Assembly: GCA_036435485.1 (NCBI GenBank)
Contig: CM071601.1
Span: forward strand, 185,664,939 to 185,728,938
Origin: Saposhnikovia divaricata
Lineage: Eukaryota; Streptophyta; Magnoliopsida; Apiales; Apiaceae
DNA length: 64,000 bases
Reading direction: 5' to 3'
Shown here: piece by piece, positions 48,512-60,300 of the stretch
Numbering within the stretch: the first letter of the stretch is position 1
Layout of the letters: each line of letters begins with the position of its first letter
Notes under the pieces: model-generated
Seen by the model: only the letters and a program-made list of their open reading frames with translations
What the model was told of the DNA's origin: nothing
The model's database searches: none
Translations under genes and position numbers: made by a program

Positions 48512-49677
48512 CAGGGATGTTAAATTAATCCGATTCCAAGAATACCTGATCCAAATCCGATTTTTTGGATATAACGAACCTGAATTTTTGAATTTGGATA
48601 TGAATTTAAATTTTAAATTCGAAATTTTTTGGATTTGGATTTTATGTTTATCCATCTGAAACCCAATCTGGAATTCGAAACCCGATCCAAACCCGATTCG
48701 AAATCCGAAAAATACTCGAATGTATATATATACACGTCATTTTATTTATAATATAAAATACCCGAATGTATATATATACACATCATTTTATATATAAAAT
48801 ACCCGATCCGGAATTCGAAACCCGATCCAAACCCGAAACCCGAAAAATACTCGAATGTATATATACACACACCATTTTATATATAATATAAAATACCCGA
48901 ATGTATATATATACACATCATTTTATATATAAAATATCCGATCCGGAATTCGAAACCCGAAACCCGAAAAATACTCGAATGCATATATATACACATCTTT
49001 TTATCTATAATATAAAATACCCGAATGTATATAAATATACACATTATTTTATATATAAAATACCCGATCCGGAATCCGAAACCTGATCCAAACCCGATTC
49101 GAACCCGAAACCCGAAAAAGACCCGAATGTATAAATATACACATCATTTTATATATAATATATTATACATTTTAATAAAACATTTTACATGTTATTCAAA
49201 TTAAATTTGAATAAAACATTTGAATAATTATATATAATATGATAATTTGTAATTATTATATGTAATATTTCAGATATAAGATATCTAAATTATTTATTTT
49301 ATTAGAAATAATCAATAATAATCTAGTGATTAGTCTTCTCTTTCTCAACATCAAATTTTATTTATATATATAGGACGTAAATTTCTTTATTTCACATAAA
49401 TTTTTCATTTTGTGTTGATATATTAAGAATTATTAATTTAACATATTTCTAATTTTAATTAGTATGTCAATTCGTATAATATGTTATATTTGACTATTTT
49501 ATTTTAATTATTGTATAAACATTATTAACGTTGTTTGCATGTAACGGTGTTTTTAAACTTACTTACACTTTTTTTCATTTAAATACCCGAAAAACCCCGA
49601 TCCGATCCGAAACCCGACGGATTTAGATTTGGATATGGAGTTTTGGATTTGGATATTAATTTATTTTTAAAACCCTG
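48512..49677. mobile_element. hAT-like element with internal minisatellite
   Basis: Ends cagggatgttaaat and tttaaaaccctg are inverted and resemble hAT termini. A clean 8-bp duplication is not seen; ttttgtcc and ttaggtcc match at 6 of 8. Inside, a unit of roughly 120 bp with cccgatccggaattcgaaac and tgtatatatatacacatca repeats about four times (48700-49150). The right end adjoins the copia LTR, which may have inserted at the boundary. Non-coding. Confidence 0.6.
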
Positions 49678-50253
49678 TTAGGTCCAATAAGATTGTAGAA
49701 GGGGGGGTTGAATACAATCTATACCTTTATATCGAAATTTGTCCTTTAGATATAAATTCAATTAAACAAATTCTTGCGGAGTTAATTGAAACAAAGTTCA
49801 AGTTAAATATAACGATATATTAAACTTGAGGGTTGTTACAAAATCAGTGCAGAGTATTATCACGTTAATAAAAACTAATTAGAAAATTCAACATAAATTT
49901 TTCTAATTTAGTTAATAAAAATCGAGATAAGAACTAGGAAATTTAATTCGCTAGTAGTACAAGAGTCACAAATAATTAAGTTCTAATGGATACAATCATT
50001 GAAACAAGAACTCCAGAATTTATTGTGGAATTTATTGCTTGGGTAAGAGCTTTAAAGATGAGAGAGATGTAATGTTTTTCTATGTCTTTTGCTCGTGTGT
50101 GTCTCTGTGTATTGTCTTCTGTCTTTTTTTTTTCCCTCTTATAGCCAAGGACCAACGTTACTGACTGTTGTAGATCTTTTTCTGGTCGGTATGACCTATC
50201 CTCCTCTATGACTTAACAATCAGCTGTCGGTATGACTTAACAAGCTTCTCCAT

Positions 50254-51327
50254 AAGAAACAAAACAATCATTTGTGCTTGTAGGGAGGTTTTTAACGGAA
50301 AAAAAATATCAAATTTCATGTGATGAGAAACGTTATGTCTTCACTATGGAGACCAAAGGAGGGCATGGAGATCCATGATTTGGGAGACTATCGCTACTCT
50401 TTTGTATTTTTCCATATTCTGGATTTACAGAAAATACTGGAGGGTGGTCCGTGGTCTTTTGAACAGGCACTATTGGTGTTTAATCGACTACAACCAGCTG
50501 AGAATCCTCACATGGTGGAGTTACAGGAAACAGAGATGTGGATACAGATTTATGATATTCCTCGCGCCTGTATATCGGAAAATATCCTTAAGAGTGTGGG
50601 AGCATCTATTGGAAGGTACATCAAAACTGATCCAACAAACTTTGATGGAGTATGGAAGCCATATGTAAGGATCAGAGTAGCACTGAATGTGGAAAAACCA
50701 TTGAAGAGAAGAATGAAAATAAAAAGAGAAGGAGAAGGAATTGAGTTCAGCTCGATATATCTCAAATATGAGAGACTTAGTACATTCTGTTTTGTTTGTG
50801 GAAGAATTGGTCATTCTGAGCGTGACTGCAATATTGTATATGCAAACCCAGATAAAATGGTTGATCGACTATTTGGTACTTGGCTACGTGCACCAACAAG
50901 GAATGCTAGTATGAATGCAGGGTCAAGATGGCTTCGAAACACGGGTGATGGTAGTAATGCCTAGTCATCTAGTGCTACGTTTTCGGGGTCAACAAATACC
51001 AGTAAAGATAGAGAAAAAGCTGCAACAAGATTCATGGAGATTGAGGGAGGTGATGTTCAGATGAGGGAAGGAAATATCAATCTGCGGGATTCAAGGAAAA
51101 GTGATACTGGAAATCATTTACAAACTGGGCGGGAACCTTTTATGGTAGAGAAAAGTGGAATAAAGGAATTAGAATTTACAGAGTCGAAAAGGAAACGAGT
51201 GGAAGAAATAGTAGAAAGTGAAATGGGTGAAGAAAGTGATAACCAAATCATGGCAGATAACTCAACAAACGGATCAAAAAATGGTCAAGGGGTGGGTACT
51301 GGACTCCAGGCCCACCTTTCATTATGA
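50254..51327 (+). pseudogene. LINE ORF1 (DUF4283 and CCHC knuckle), truncated and interrupted
   Basis: The N-terminus is missing; upstream of ATG 50320 the frame breaks at a run of eight A near 50299-50306, one more than needed to join VGRFLTEK to FHVMRNVMSSLWRP. The body has the DUF4283-type part (YRYSFVFFHILDLQKILEGG), then WIQIYDIP and VWKPYVRIRVAL, and a zinc knuckle CFVCGRIGHSERDC. A single TAG at 50962-50964 interrupts the frame, which continues to the TGA at 51325-51327 with a charged C-terminus. The protein would bind element RNA. The frameshift and stop make this copy defective. Confidence 0.8.
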
Positions 51328-54300
51328 GTCTTATCTCCTGGAACTGTAGGGGCATGGCCAACCCTCGTGCAGTTCGGTTTCTAAAGGAAATCAACAACCA
51401 AATTAGGCCTAGTATTATTTTCTTATGTGAGACTTTAGTTAAAAAAGATAAGATAGAAAAAATTAGTAAGAGTTTAGGGTTTGCAAGTTTTCATTCGGTT
51501 GATGCTGTTGGTCATGGAGGAGGGCTAGCTTTGTTGTGGAAAAATGAAAATGCTGTGCTGATAAACTCAAGTTCAATAAACTATATTGATTTTGAGGTGC
51601 ATAATGATCAGGTGGGTACTTGGCGATACACCGGTTTTTATGGCTATCCTGAAAGGGCCAGGAGGATGGATTCTTGGAATCTATTAAAAGAATTAGCTTC
51701 GAAATCTGATCTCCCGTGGTGTATAGTTGGGGACTTTAACGACATGGTGAGTTTAGACGAGAAGAAAGGGGGTTGGCACCACCCGAGATTTTTACTGGAA
51801 GGTTTTAATCAAGCAATTATAGAGTCTGGGCTTTCAGATTTGGGTTTCGTGGGAGAAAAATTTACGTGGGAAAGATTTAGAGGGAGTGACAGGTGGGTTC
51901 AAGAACGTTTGGACAGAGGCTTGGCAAATGATGTTTGGAGAGATTGGTTTCCTTTAGCTGAAGTTCGGGTCCTTGAGGTTTCAACTTCGGACCATCTCCC
52001 TTTGTATGTTTGTTTGAATAAGCAAGTGTACAAGCCTAAACAAAGAAGATTTCGTTTTGAAAATGGCTGGATAAAAGAAAATGATTGCAGAAACATTATT
52101 CAGAATTGTTGGAATACGGAAGAAGTTGGGGGAATTGTCGAAAAGATGGTGAGATGCTGTGCTAAATTAGAAGAATGGGGGGGCGGTTTGGCTAAAGAGA
52201 TGAGAGTGAAGTTGGACAATTGCAGGAGAGATTTGAAAAAGTTTCGATCAAGAAGAGACTCAAATGGAGTTTTGAGTTACAACAGGGTTAGATGGGAGTA
52301 CTTAAGCTTACTGGAAAAGCAAGAAATTTACTGGAAACAACGAGCAAAACAGTTCTGGTTGAAGGAAGGGGATAAGAATACGCGTTTTTTCCATAAGTTT
52401 GCTTCGACTCGAAAGGAAAATAACAGCATTAAGAAAATTAAAGATGTGGAAGGTGAATGGAAAGAATCTGATAATGAAATTGAGCAGGTAATTACAGACT
52501 ATTTTGCAAATCTTTTCACAGCAGCGGACATTCACGAAGGATTACTCGAAAGGGAGTCAGTCTGTAAGGTTTCAGACATTCAAAACATGGAACTTATGAT
52601 GCAAGTTACAAACGAAGAAGTCAAGCAAGCAGTTTTTGCAATGTATCCAGAGAAGAGCCCAGGAGTAGATGGATTAAATCCAGCTTTTTTCCAAACTTAT
52701 TGGAACATTGTGGAGCACGATGTGGTGCACTTTTGTAGGAATTTTATTTCTACAGGAGAGCTTCCCAGTGGTGTCAATCGTACTCTTATTTGCCTAATCC
52801 CAAAGATAAGAAATCCGAAGCAAATGTCAGATTTTCGGCCGATTGCTCTATGTAATGTTCTTATGCGAATATTATCAAAAGTTTTAACTAATAGATTGAA
52901 ACCTTGCTTGAAGGATATTATCTCTGAGAACCAAAGTGCATTTATTGAAGGGCGTCTTTTAACGGACAATGCTTTAATAGCATTTGAATTGAACCATTTC
53001 ATTCGGAGGAAAACGCAAGGAAAAACAGGGGTTGCTGCTTTGAAAATAGATGTGTCGAAGGCTTATGATCGACTGGAATGGAGCTTTGTAGAACATATGT
53101 TGAATAAATTTGGCTTTAATAATGGATGGATTAATAGGATTATGACATGTGTTTCATCAGTATCCTACAGTTTTTTGAGGAATGGGAATGTGTTTGGTGA
53201 TGTTTATCCTCAAAGAGGGATTCGTCAGGGAGATCCAATCTCCCCCTATCTGTATATTCTTTGTGCAGAGGGTTTATCATCAATCATAAAAAATTATGAG
53301 ACAAACAGATTGATTCATGGCTGCAAGATTGCTCGGGGTGCACCAACTGTATCTCATCTGCTGTACGCAGATGATTGCTACTTCTTTTCCAGGGCTTCAA
53401 GTTCAGAGGCTTCGAATATGAAGTCGATTCTAAATAGGTATGAGCGAATCTCAGGTCAAGCAGTTAATTACAACAAGTCGAGTGTTGTATTTAGCCCAAA
53501 TACATGCCTTATAGATAGAGAGATAGTTTGTGCAAGTTTGGGAGTAAGAGAAGCTAGTGACCCAGACAAATACCTGGGAATGCCAATGAGGGTTGGAAGA
53601 AATAAGGCGCAGATTTTTGGTTTTTTGACGGATCGAGTAAGACATAAGTTGCAGGGATGGATAAATAAAAACATTTCAAAGGCGGGAAAAATTACTCTTT
53701 TAAAATCTGCTGCTCAAACAATTCCAAATTTTTGGATGTCCATTTTTCGTATCCCCTTGAGTATTTGTGAAGATATAGAGAGAATTATGAATGGTTATTG
53801 GTGGGGGAGGTCAGATAATGGGAAGGGTATTAGCTGGCTGTCATGGGACAAACTTTGTGTTCCAAAACCTAGTGGAGGCTTGGGAATGAAGAAGTTATCC
53901 AGTTTCAATGGTGCTATGCTAGCCAAGCAGGGTTGGCGCATTCTAAATAATGATAATCCTTTGGTGTCTGCATTAATGAAGGCCAGATACTTCCCCAACA
54001 CGGATTTTCTAAACGCAGAATTAGGATGTTATCCTAGCTTTGTGTGGCGTAGTATTTTAAGTGCTATGGACGTGATTAAAGCAGGCTGTCGTAGAAAAAT
54101 TGGAAATGGAGAAAACTCGAAAGTTTGGAAGGTTCAGTGGTTGCCAGACCTTGACAATGGTTTTATGACCACGGAAATGCCTCTTCAGTTGCAAAATATC
54201 ACAGTTGCAGGTCTTATGGAAATTGATAATAAAAGATGGGATTTAGAAGTTATTCAGGATATTTGCAATACCAGAGACTCGGAGTTAATTACTCGTATTC

Positions 54301-55379
54301 CAATACCAGTTGTGGACAAAGAAGATTCATGGTGCTAGATTAGAGAAGATTATGGTATTTTCTCCGTTCGAAGTTGCTACAGATGGCTGAAAGGAGAGTG
54401 TACTAGTATTCATAGTAGTTTCTGGAAAAGATTATGGTCACTAAAGGTTCCTGGCAAAATTAGTAACTTTTTGTGGAGGGTTAGTCGAGGGTGCTTGCCA
54501 ACAGTTCATGACTTGGCTTCTAAACGAGTTGAAGTTATTGTAGGCTGTCCCTGGTGTCACATTGAAGTTGAAACTGATGGCCATATCCTGTTTGGCTGTG
54601 ATTTTTCTAGAAATGTGTGGCAGAATTCAGAAGTGAGGCATCTGATTCATTTCAGCCCGAATGATTCAGCGTTTGATGTGCTTTGTAGATGTTTTTCTGT
54701 GGGATCTTTAGAGCAGTGTGTGCTAATAGGTATGATAAGTTGGAGTATTTGGAATAGGAGAAACAAGTGGGTGTGGGATAAGGTTAATGGCTCAGTTTAT
54801 GGAGTTCTGGCTGCTGCAAAAAATCTGTTACATGACTGGAAGGAGGTGCAAGCAGGTGGCAAGATGGCCTCAAACCGAGATGGTAATGCGGTTAGAAGAA
54901 AATGGAATAAACCTGCAAATGGTTGGTTTAAAATAAACTGTGATGCTTCTGGGGTAGTTAATGGAAGGGTGGGAATTGGGTGTGTTATCCGTGACTCGCA
55001 GGGGAGCTTTATTGCAGCTCGTTGTCAAACTGTAAGGGGAAACTGGTCTCCCAGAGAAGCCGAGGCAATTAGCCTCAAGGAAGCTCTATCGTGGATCAAG
55101 ACAATGGAACTGAGATGCTGTATCTTTGAAACTGATTCTAAGGTTCTAGCTTTAGCTTGTAATGGAAATGAAGGAGAGTCCTATTTCCATACTATGGTAT
55201 CTAATTGTGTTCAATATTTTAAGCACTTTGATCATGTGCTAGTGAAGTTTGTCTACCGGTCTGCGAATTGTGTGGCGCACGAGTTAGCAAGTGCCGCTCA
55301 TTCTATGTCAGGCCTTGGCGAGTGGCATGTCACTCAGCCAGATTTTATTAATCATGTACTTGAGAGAGATCTCATTTAA
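51324..55379 (+). pseudogene. LINE ORF2 with one in-frame stop
   Basis: A 1352-codon frame starts at ATG 51324, overlapping the ORF1 stop by ATGA, which hints at termination-reinitiation. Domains: endonuclease (MSLISWNCRG, FLCETL, VGDFN, RLDRGLAN, SDHLPL), reverse transcriptase (DFRPIALCN, FIEGRLL, KIDVSKAYDR, GIRQGDPISPYLY, catalytic YADD near residue 682), C-x2-C/H knuckle (CPWCHIEVETDGHILFGC, about 1074-1091), and RNase H (about 1200-1322; NCDASG, REAEAISLKEAL, FETDSKVLAL, SANCVAHELAS). One TAG at 54336-54338 follows KEDSWC; a TGG-to-TAG change would explain it. Without it the frame is fully open to 55379. The copy can make a truncated protein with endonuclease and RT but no RNase H. Confidence 0.88.
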
Positions 55380-55426
55380 GTTATGCAAGTACGTTTGTTT
55401 CAAAAAAAAAAAACAAGCTTCTCCAT

Positions 55427-56209
55427 GATTTAAGCAACAATGCTGTCGGTATGACTTAGATCAGTATGGCTTAGGCAGCAAGACTCAGCAGTATGACTTA
55501 TCAGTAGGTCATATAGACATAAATCAACCATGACTTAAATCTGAATGACTTCAGCAACATGACTTAGAATCAATTCCTGCCGGTATGACTTACTTTGTGC
55601 GGCCTTTATGAATCCTCTTTTAAGTCATACTAGAATTTTAATTAACCAATGATTGATTAATTAATTCAGATTTAATTAATACAATAATCAATTTAATAAA
55701 TAAATTAATTCTTTCAGAATTAATTTATTAATTAAATTAATTAAAAATATTTATATTAATTAAAGGAGAATTAATTTAAATCACTAGATAATTAAATCAA
55801 CTCTTTGAACCACTGAAAATGATAAAGAATTATCACTGACTTTTGCTGACGCTCCATGCACGGTCTAGTTCATGAACGATTAACTCAACTCAATGTTGTT
55901 TAACTATTGACTCTAAACTCTGGTTCTTTTTTTTACCAAACTGTTGTTTTAAACACCCCTGCACTCCGTACTTCTTCAACTATCACTGTAGAAACCTCTA
56001 TCAATAAAAATGAATCCACTTGCTTCAATACCACACTGAAGCTTGATCAGTAAACTGAATCTTCTTCCAGTGTAAAACATCAAAACTATAGATTGACTTC
56101 CTTCTTTCTGAGATTCCTGTGACAGTCAATATATTATTTACTTATTACAATTTGGTTTAAGTGGATTAGGATCCTCGAACTACAAATAGGCTGTGTCATA
56201 TGCCTTTCA
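55427..56209 (-). other. Right part of the copia 3' LTR
   Basis: After the LINE's second target site the LTR continues, with a recurrent gtatgactta motif (several copies, 55449-55590 and also before the LINE at 50229) and then AT-rich sequence to the polypurine tract. No coding. Confidence 0.6.
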
Positions 56210-56465
56210 ATCTCCCCTTATTTGTTTGTTAGACAATAACAAGCAATTACCTAGAGGATACCTTAACTAATCCAACTTAACCAAATAAAAGATAAAACTT
56301 TAAATGCAAAGTAAATAATGAAAAAGTTCTGGTTTATATTTAACATTATCCAGATTCAAACATAAAGATAAATACAAGATAGATGATCCTCTAGACTGAT
56401 CATATAGAACAATTAACTTATCTGTTTTATCTAGGCTCTAAAGATATAACATGTAGAGCAGATCT

Positions 56466-57353
56466 TTAATTCTGACTATCTTCCCTCCTGAATTCTCCTT
56501 CTTCTTGTTCTTCTATTTCTGGCAGATTTTTGTGCAATTCAGAGTCAACAAGTAACTCTCTTCCTGATGACAAACCTTTAGGAAAGATTAGTGGGATTCC
56601 AAGTTTCTTTCTCAATTCACCTTTGAATTTATTATAATCAGCAATGTTGGTCTGATCATAGGATTTAATATGATCCGCAGCTTCCTTTTTTTCTTGAGAT
56701 GTAAATCCATGATTTCTGAGGATATGCTCAACATATACTAAGTGCTTGGCAAAATACAGATACAATGATTCTGTGTTAAGATGAACTGTCTGAAGTACAT
56801 CACCCTTAAAAAATTTTACTTGACTAGGCTCTTCTATCACTTCAGGACCAGCCCTTTCAGCACATTCTTTGAGTTTATCATGGAGTAACACATCCAGCTC
56901 AGAAGATGTTCTCACCTTTTGCCTAAGAACCCAAAGCTCTATCAATGATCTGTCATAAAAGAACTGAAGAGATACCCTGTGTGTTCCAACATTATGACAT
57001 TCAACAAAAATCATTAGCTCCTCTATTCTCGGGTCAAATCCAGCAGATATCCTGACAATTTCCTTCTTTAACGCATCTATGTACATCTGATTTATTCGAT
57101 TGGCCTTTTTAAACTCATCGAAGATAGCACCAAGATGACGATTATCATAATCAGCTTCGGCTATTGAGTTGGAAACCGTTTGTTGTTTCTTGTTGTACCA
57201 GGAAACCAGTCTTCCACCTAGGAATTGATAACTCCCAGATGTGCTTTTCCTATCTACCACACTTCCTGCATAATCAGAATCTGTATATCCAACAAGGTTA
57301 AAACCAAATTCTTTTGGGTACCAGATTCTTTTGGGTACCAAATACCTAACTTA
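56466..57353 (-). pseudogene. Copia RNase H remnant fused to an unrecognised ORF
   Basis: The minus-strand frame starts inside copia RNase H: LVGYTDSDYAGSVVDRKSTS, FLGGRLVSWYNKKQQTVSN, then AEADYD. There the usual domain stops; some 60-70 residues that should follow are missing. The frame continues without a stop into about 220 residues of a mostly helical, charged sequence (FDEFKKANRINQMYIDALKK, EELMIFVECHNVGTHRVS, a C-terminal EIEEQEEGEFRRED) and ends at TAA/TGA 56466. I do not recognise this part; some copia elements carry an extra ORF after pol, and this could be such a one. A 17-bp tandem duplication (57308-57324, 57325-57341) shifts the frame near the beginning. Confidence 0.6.
57308..57341. 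repeat. 17-bp tandem duplication in copia pol
   Basis: The unit attcttttgggtaccag is followed by a second copy (last base changed). Because 17 is not a multiple of three, it shifts the pol frame. Pol motif WYPKE appears twice as a result. Confidence 0.85.
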
Positions 57354-60300
57354 TGTAACACCCCCAGATCCGGGGTCAGGGATCTGGTCCTTACGACCTC
57401 AATATCCATCCACAAAACCAATATAAATGAGATTACAACCTTGTGACCCAAAACGACAACACACCCGTTATAGTCCCAGAGATGAAATTAGAGTAACAAC
57501 CAATTTTATTAATCACAAGTTTGAATTCTTACAACCCAAAGAATGTTCATTAACTATAACATGCTCTTTGCCATCCATTTACATATGCCAAATAAATAAT
57601 TACATTAGCTACTCGAAAGCTAATATCTAGCCTACCAATATATTCTTACTCAGCAGTGGCAGCTATGGTCTCAGCAGTTAATCCTCTGACTACTATCATT
57701 GGCTTGCACCGATTTCGCCTTGTACGAGCCATCCGGTCTAGCTGTTGTTGTGATATAATATATAAAGCAAGGGTGAGCAATAGCCCACCAATAATAATAT
57801 AACTGAACAGTGATTATATATAACAGTTCTGAAATATCAAAAAGACCATATGCCATGCATTAACGAACATGATGCCAATATAATGTAAAGGATGAAGTTA
57901 CAAGGTAACTCAAAAAATACTTCTGTGGAAATATCCGCTATGTCAAAGATAAGCAAGATAGCATTATCTATCATAAAAGAGGAACTTGTAGAAAAATATT
58001 GCAATTCCAGATTCAATCACTTTTTCACCTGCCAACACTGATAGTGTTGCATAAAATTTTCAACATTTGAAAGGTGAACTAATACTAGAGCATTGACACG
58101 CTAGGAGACATAACATTCACGATGATCAGTCGCAGGTTATGCTCCCCACCTCTTGTTCTCTACATGTAGAAGGAAGCACCGACGGATTTACTTGTCTACC
58201 GCCCTTTGGAACCCCCCGGCCAACAGTTGGGCCATTGCTGGACCGGCGCCACTCGGCCACTTATGCGGCTCCTAGTTCGTATAACATCCATAACTCTGAA
58301 ACATAAAGTCCGTCCCCCTTTTTCCAAGTATAATACTTGTTGATAAGACTCCACAAAGTAGTCGTATCTAGTTTGGAAAGGAAAATTCCCCAATATTTCC
58401 GAAGCGGCTGCTTGTTAATGGATACCAACTTGTTCCAACACTCTTACCCCTCGAATGATGAGTGGGTACACATGATTCAATGAATAATAGCAATCAAGTT
58501 GCGAGTGAAAAGAATGGTTTCAAGAATTTATGACCGGGTAGTCAACAAGATAAATAACATTGCTCAAGTAAGGTTCCCTTATAATCTGAGAGATAGAATT
58601 GAATAGAGAATAGAGTTTCTGAGAACCTTCCTTGATAAAATAATATTAATAATTAGGCTCTGGAATAACTTACATGAGATTCGAAGGTCGAAGATAATAT
58701 TCGAATAAAATAAATCATTTTTAATCGAGTCAGAAGAATTAAATAAATATTTCAAAGAATATTTATTAAGTCAAAAATATTGAAGGAATAATCCTAATAT
58801 AAAATATTACTCGGAATAATCCTCGAATAAATATTCAAAAATAGTATTCATTAAATATTTAATGATATTTAAATAAATAGTACTTAATAAATAAAACTCG
58901 AATGAATATCCGAAATAATATTCACTGAATAAATAGTGAATATTCGAACTAATAATACTTATTGAAGAAATAATTATCAATTGAATATTGATAGTATTTA
59001 TTGAATAAATAATGAATATTCAACTTAATAATACCTATTGAAGAAATAATTATCAAATGAATATTTGAATAATATTCACCGAATAAATAATGAACAAATG
59101 AATACTTGAAATGATATTCCAAATGAATATTCGAAATAATATTCGATAATTGAGTCGACTTTAAATGAATATTGAAGATAATATTCATTGAATAAATAAA
59201 GTTCAAGTGAATATTTAAAATAATATTCATTAAGTAAATAGGAACTTAAATGAATATTAAAAAAGTAATATTCATTTAATGAATAATATTCTAAATGAAT
59301 ATCAAAATAATATTCATTTAGTAATCCAAGCTTTAAAGGAATATTCGAAATAATATTCGATAAATGAATCGACTTTAAATGAATATTGAAAAATAATATT
59401 CATTAAATAGATAACGTTCAGATAAATATTTGAAGTAATGGTCGTTAAATAAATAATCTCGAACAAATATTCAAAATAATATTCGTCAACCAAATAATGG
59501 AAAATATTTACTTAAATATTTTCCCTCGAAAGTAATTACGATATATCAAGAAGTACTGACTCCCGGTCTATATTCAACGAATACGGTATATTTGCCCTTC
59601 TCTAAGGGACTTAACAACATCCGGCTTATAACTGATACTTTATCTATCTAGCTTATAAGCCAACAATAATCAAGGAATAAGTATAACAATATGAATTGAA
59701 AACAGGCATGCATGCAATGACATATGTATAACAACAATCATATATATATATATATATATATATTATCATAACAACAGTTCCAAGTATTGGAAACTTGCCT
59801 GTAATCTTGTAGGGTCGTGTGCCTCAGGTCAATCCGGTGATCTATAAAGAGTCACAATATCCGAGGTTAAACACTTAATACTTTTAAAGGCTAAGTACAA
59901 ACTTAACTTAAGTCGAAACACGTTTTCGAGTTTTCTCGTTATGCACCCTCTAGTGTAACTTTGATTAACTTCGTTAGGATCCTACATCCGCTCGTTATTA
60001 AGGCATGTCATCACACTTACACTTGGTATATACTTAAGTTTTATAAGTTCTAAGGTCGATCGTTTGCGAACGAAGATTATATCTCGAGCTTTATCACCCG
60101 TTTTCTAAGTGGTTATTCCAAAGTTATACCAAGTATCCATTTTAGGGGTTCGTTCGTATTTAACCTCGACTCGAACATTTTTATAAAATCGAAAAACGAT
60201 CTTTTTAACATGAGGTCTTCTCTCACACCTTCATTATGATCTCTAATATTTAATTACAAAGATTCGTCACTGAATTACTCGAGTTAAGGGGGTTCAATTT

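Larger units (their letters stand above)
50254..55411 (+). mobile_element. L1-type LINE with 15-bp target-site duplication
   Basis: The 15-bp repeat aacaagcttctccat flanks the element exactly (50239-50253 and 55412-55426), and a poly(A) tract ends it (55402-55411). The 5' end lies within ORF1, so it is slightly truncated. ORF1 and ORF2 are otherwise in order and overlap at ATGA. The perfect duplication shows a young insertion into the copia LTR. Confidence 0.92.
49676..56209 (-). repeat. 3' LTR of a copia element, interrupted by a LINE
   Basis: The left end TGTTAGGTCC and the right end ...cctttCA give a TG...CA repeat on the minus strand. Next to the right end the plus strand reads atctcccctt, which on the minus strand is a purine-rich tract (aaggggagat) directly before TG, as expected for the polypurine tract. 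Without the LINE at 50254-55411 and one copy of its target site, the LTR is about 1.36 kb. Only this LTR is in the window; the 5' LTR must be beyond the right edge. Confidence 0.75.

Noticed and set aside
58949..59230. Minus-strand 93-residue ORF rich in Ile, Asn and Tyr
   Set aside because: It is read out of the gaatatt array in the solo LTR.
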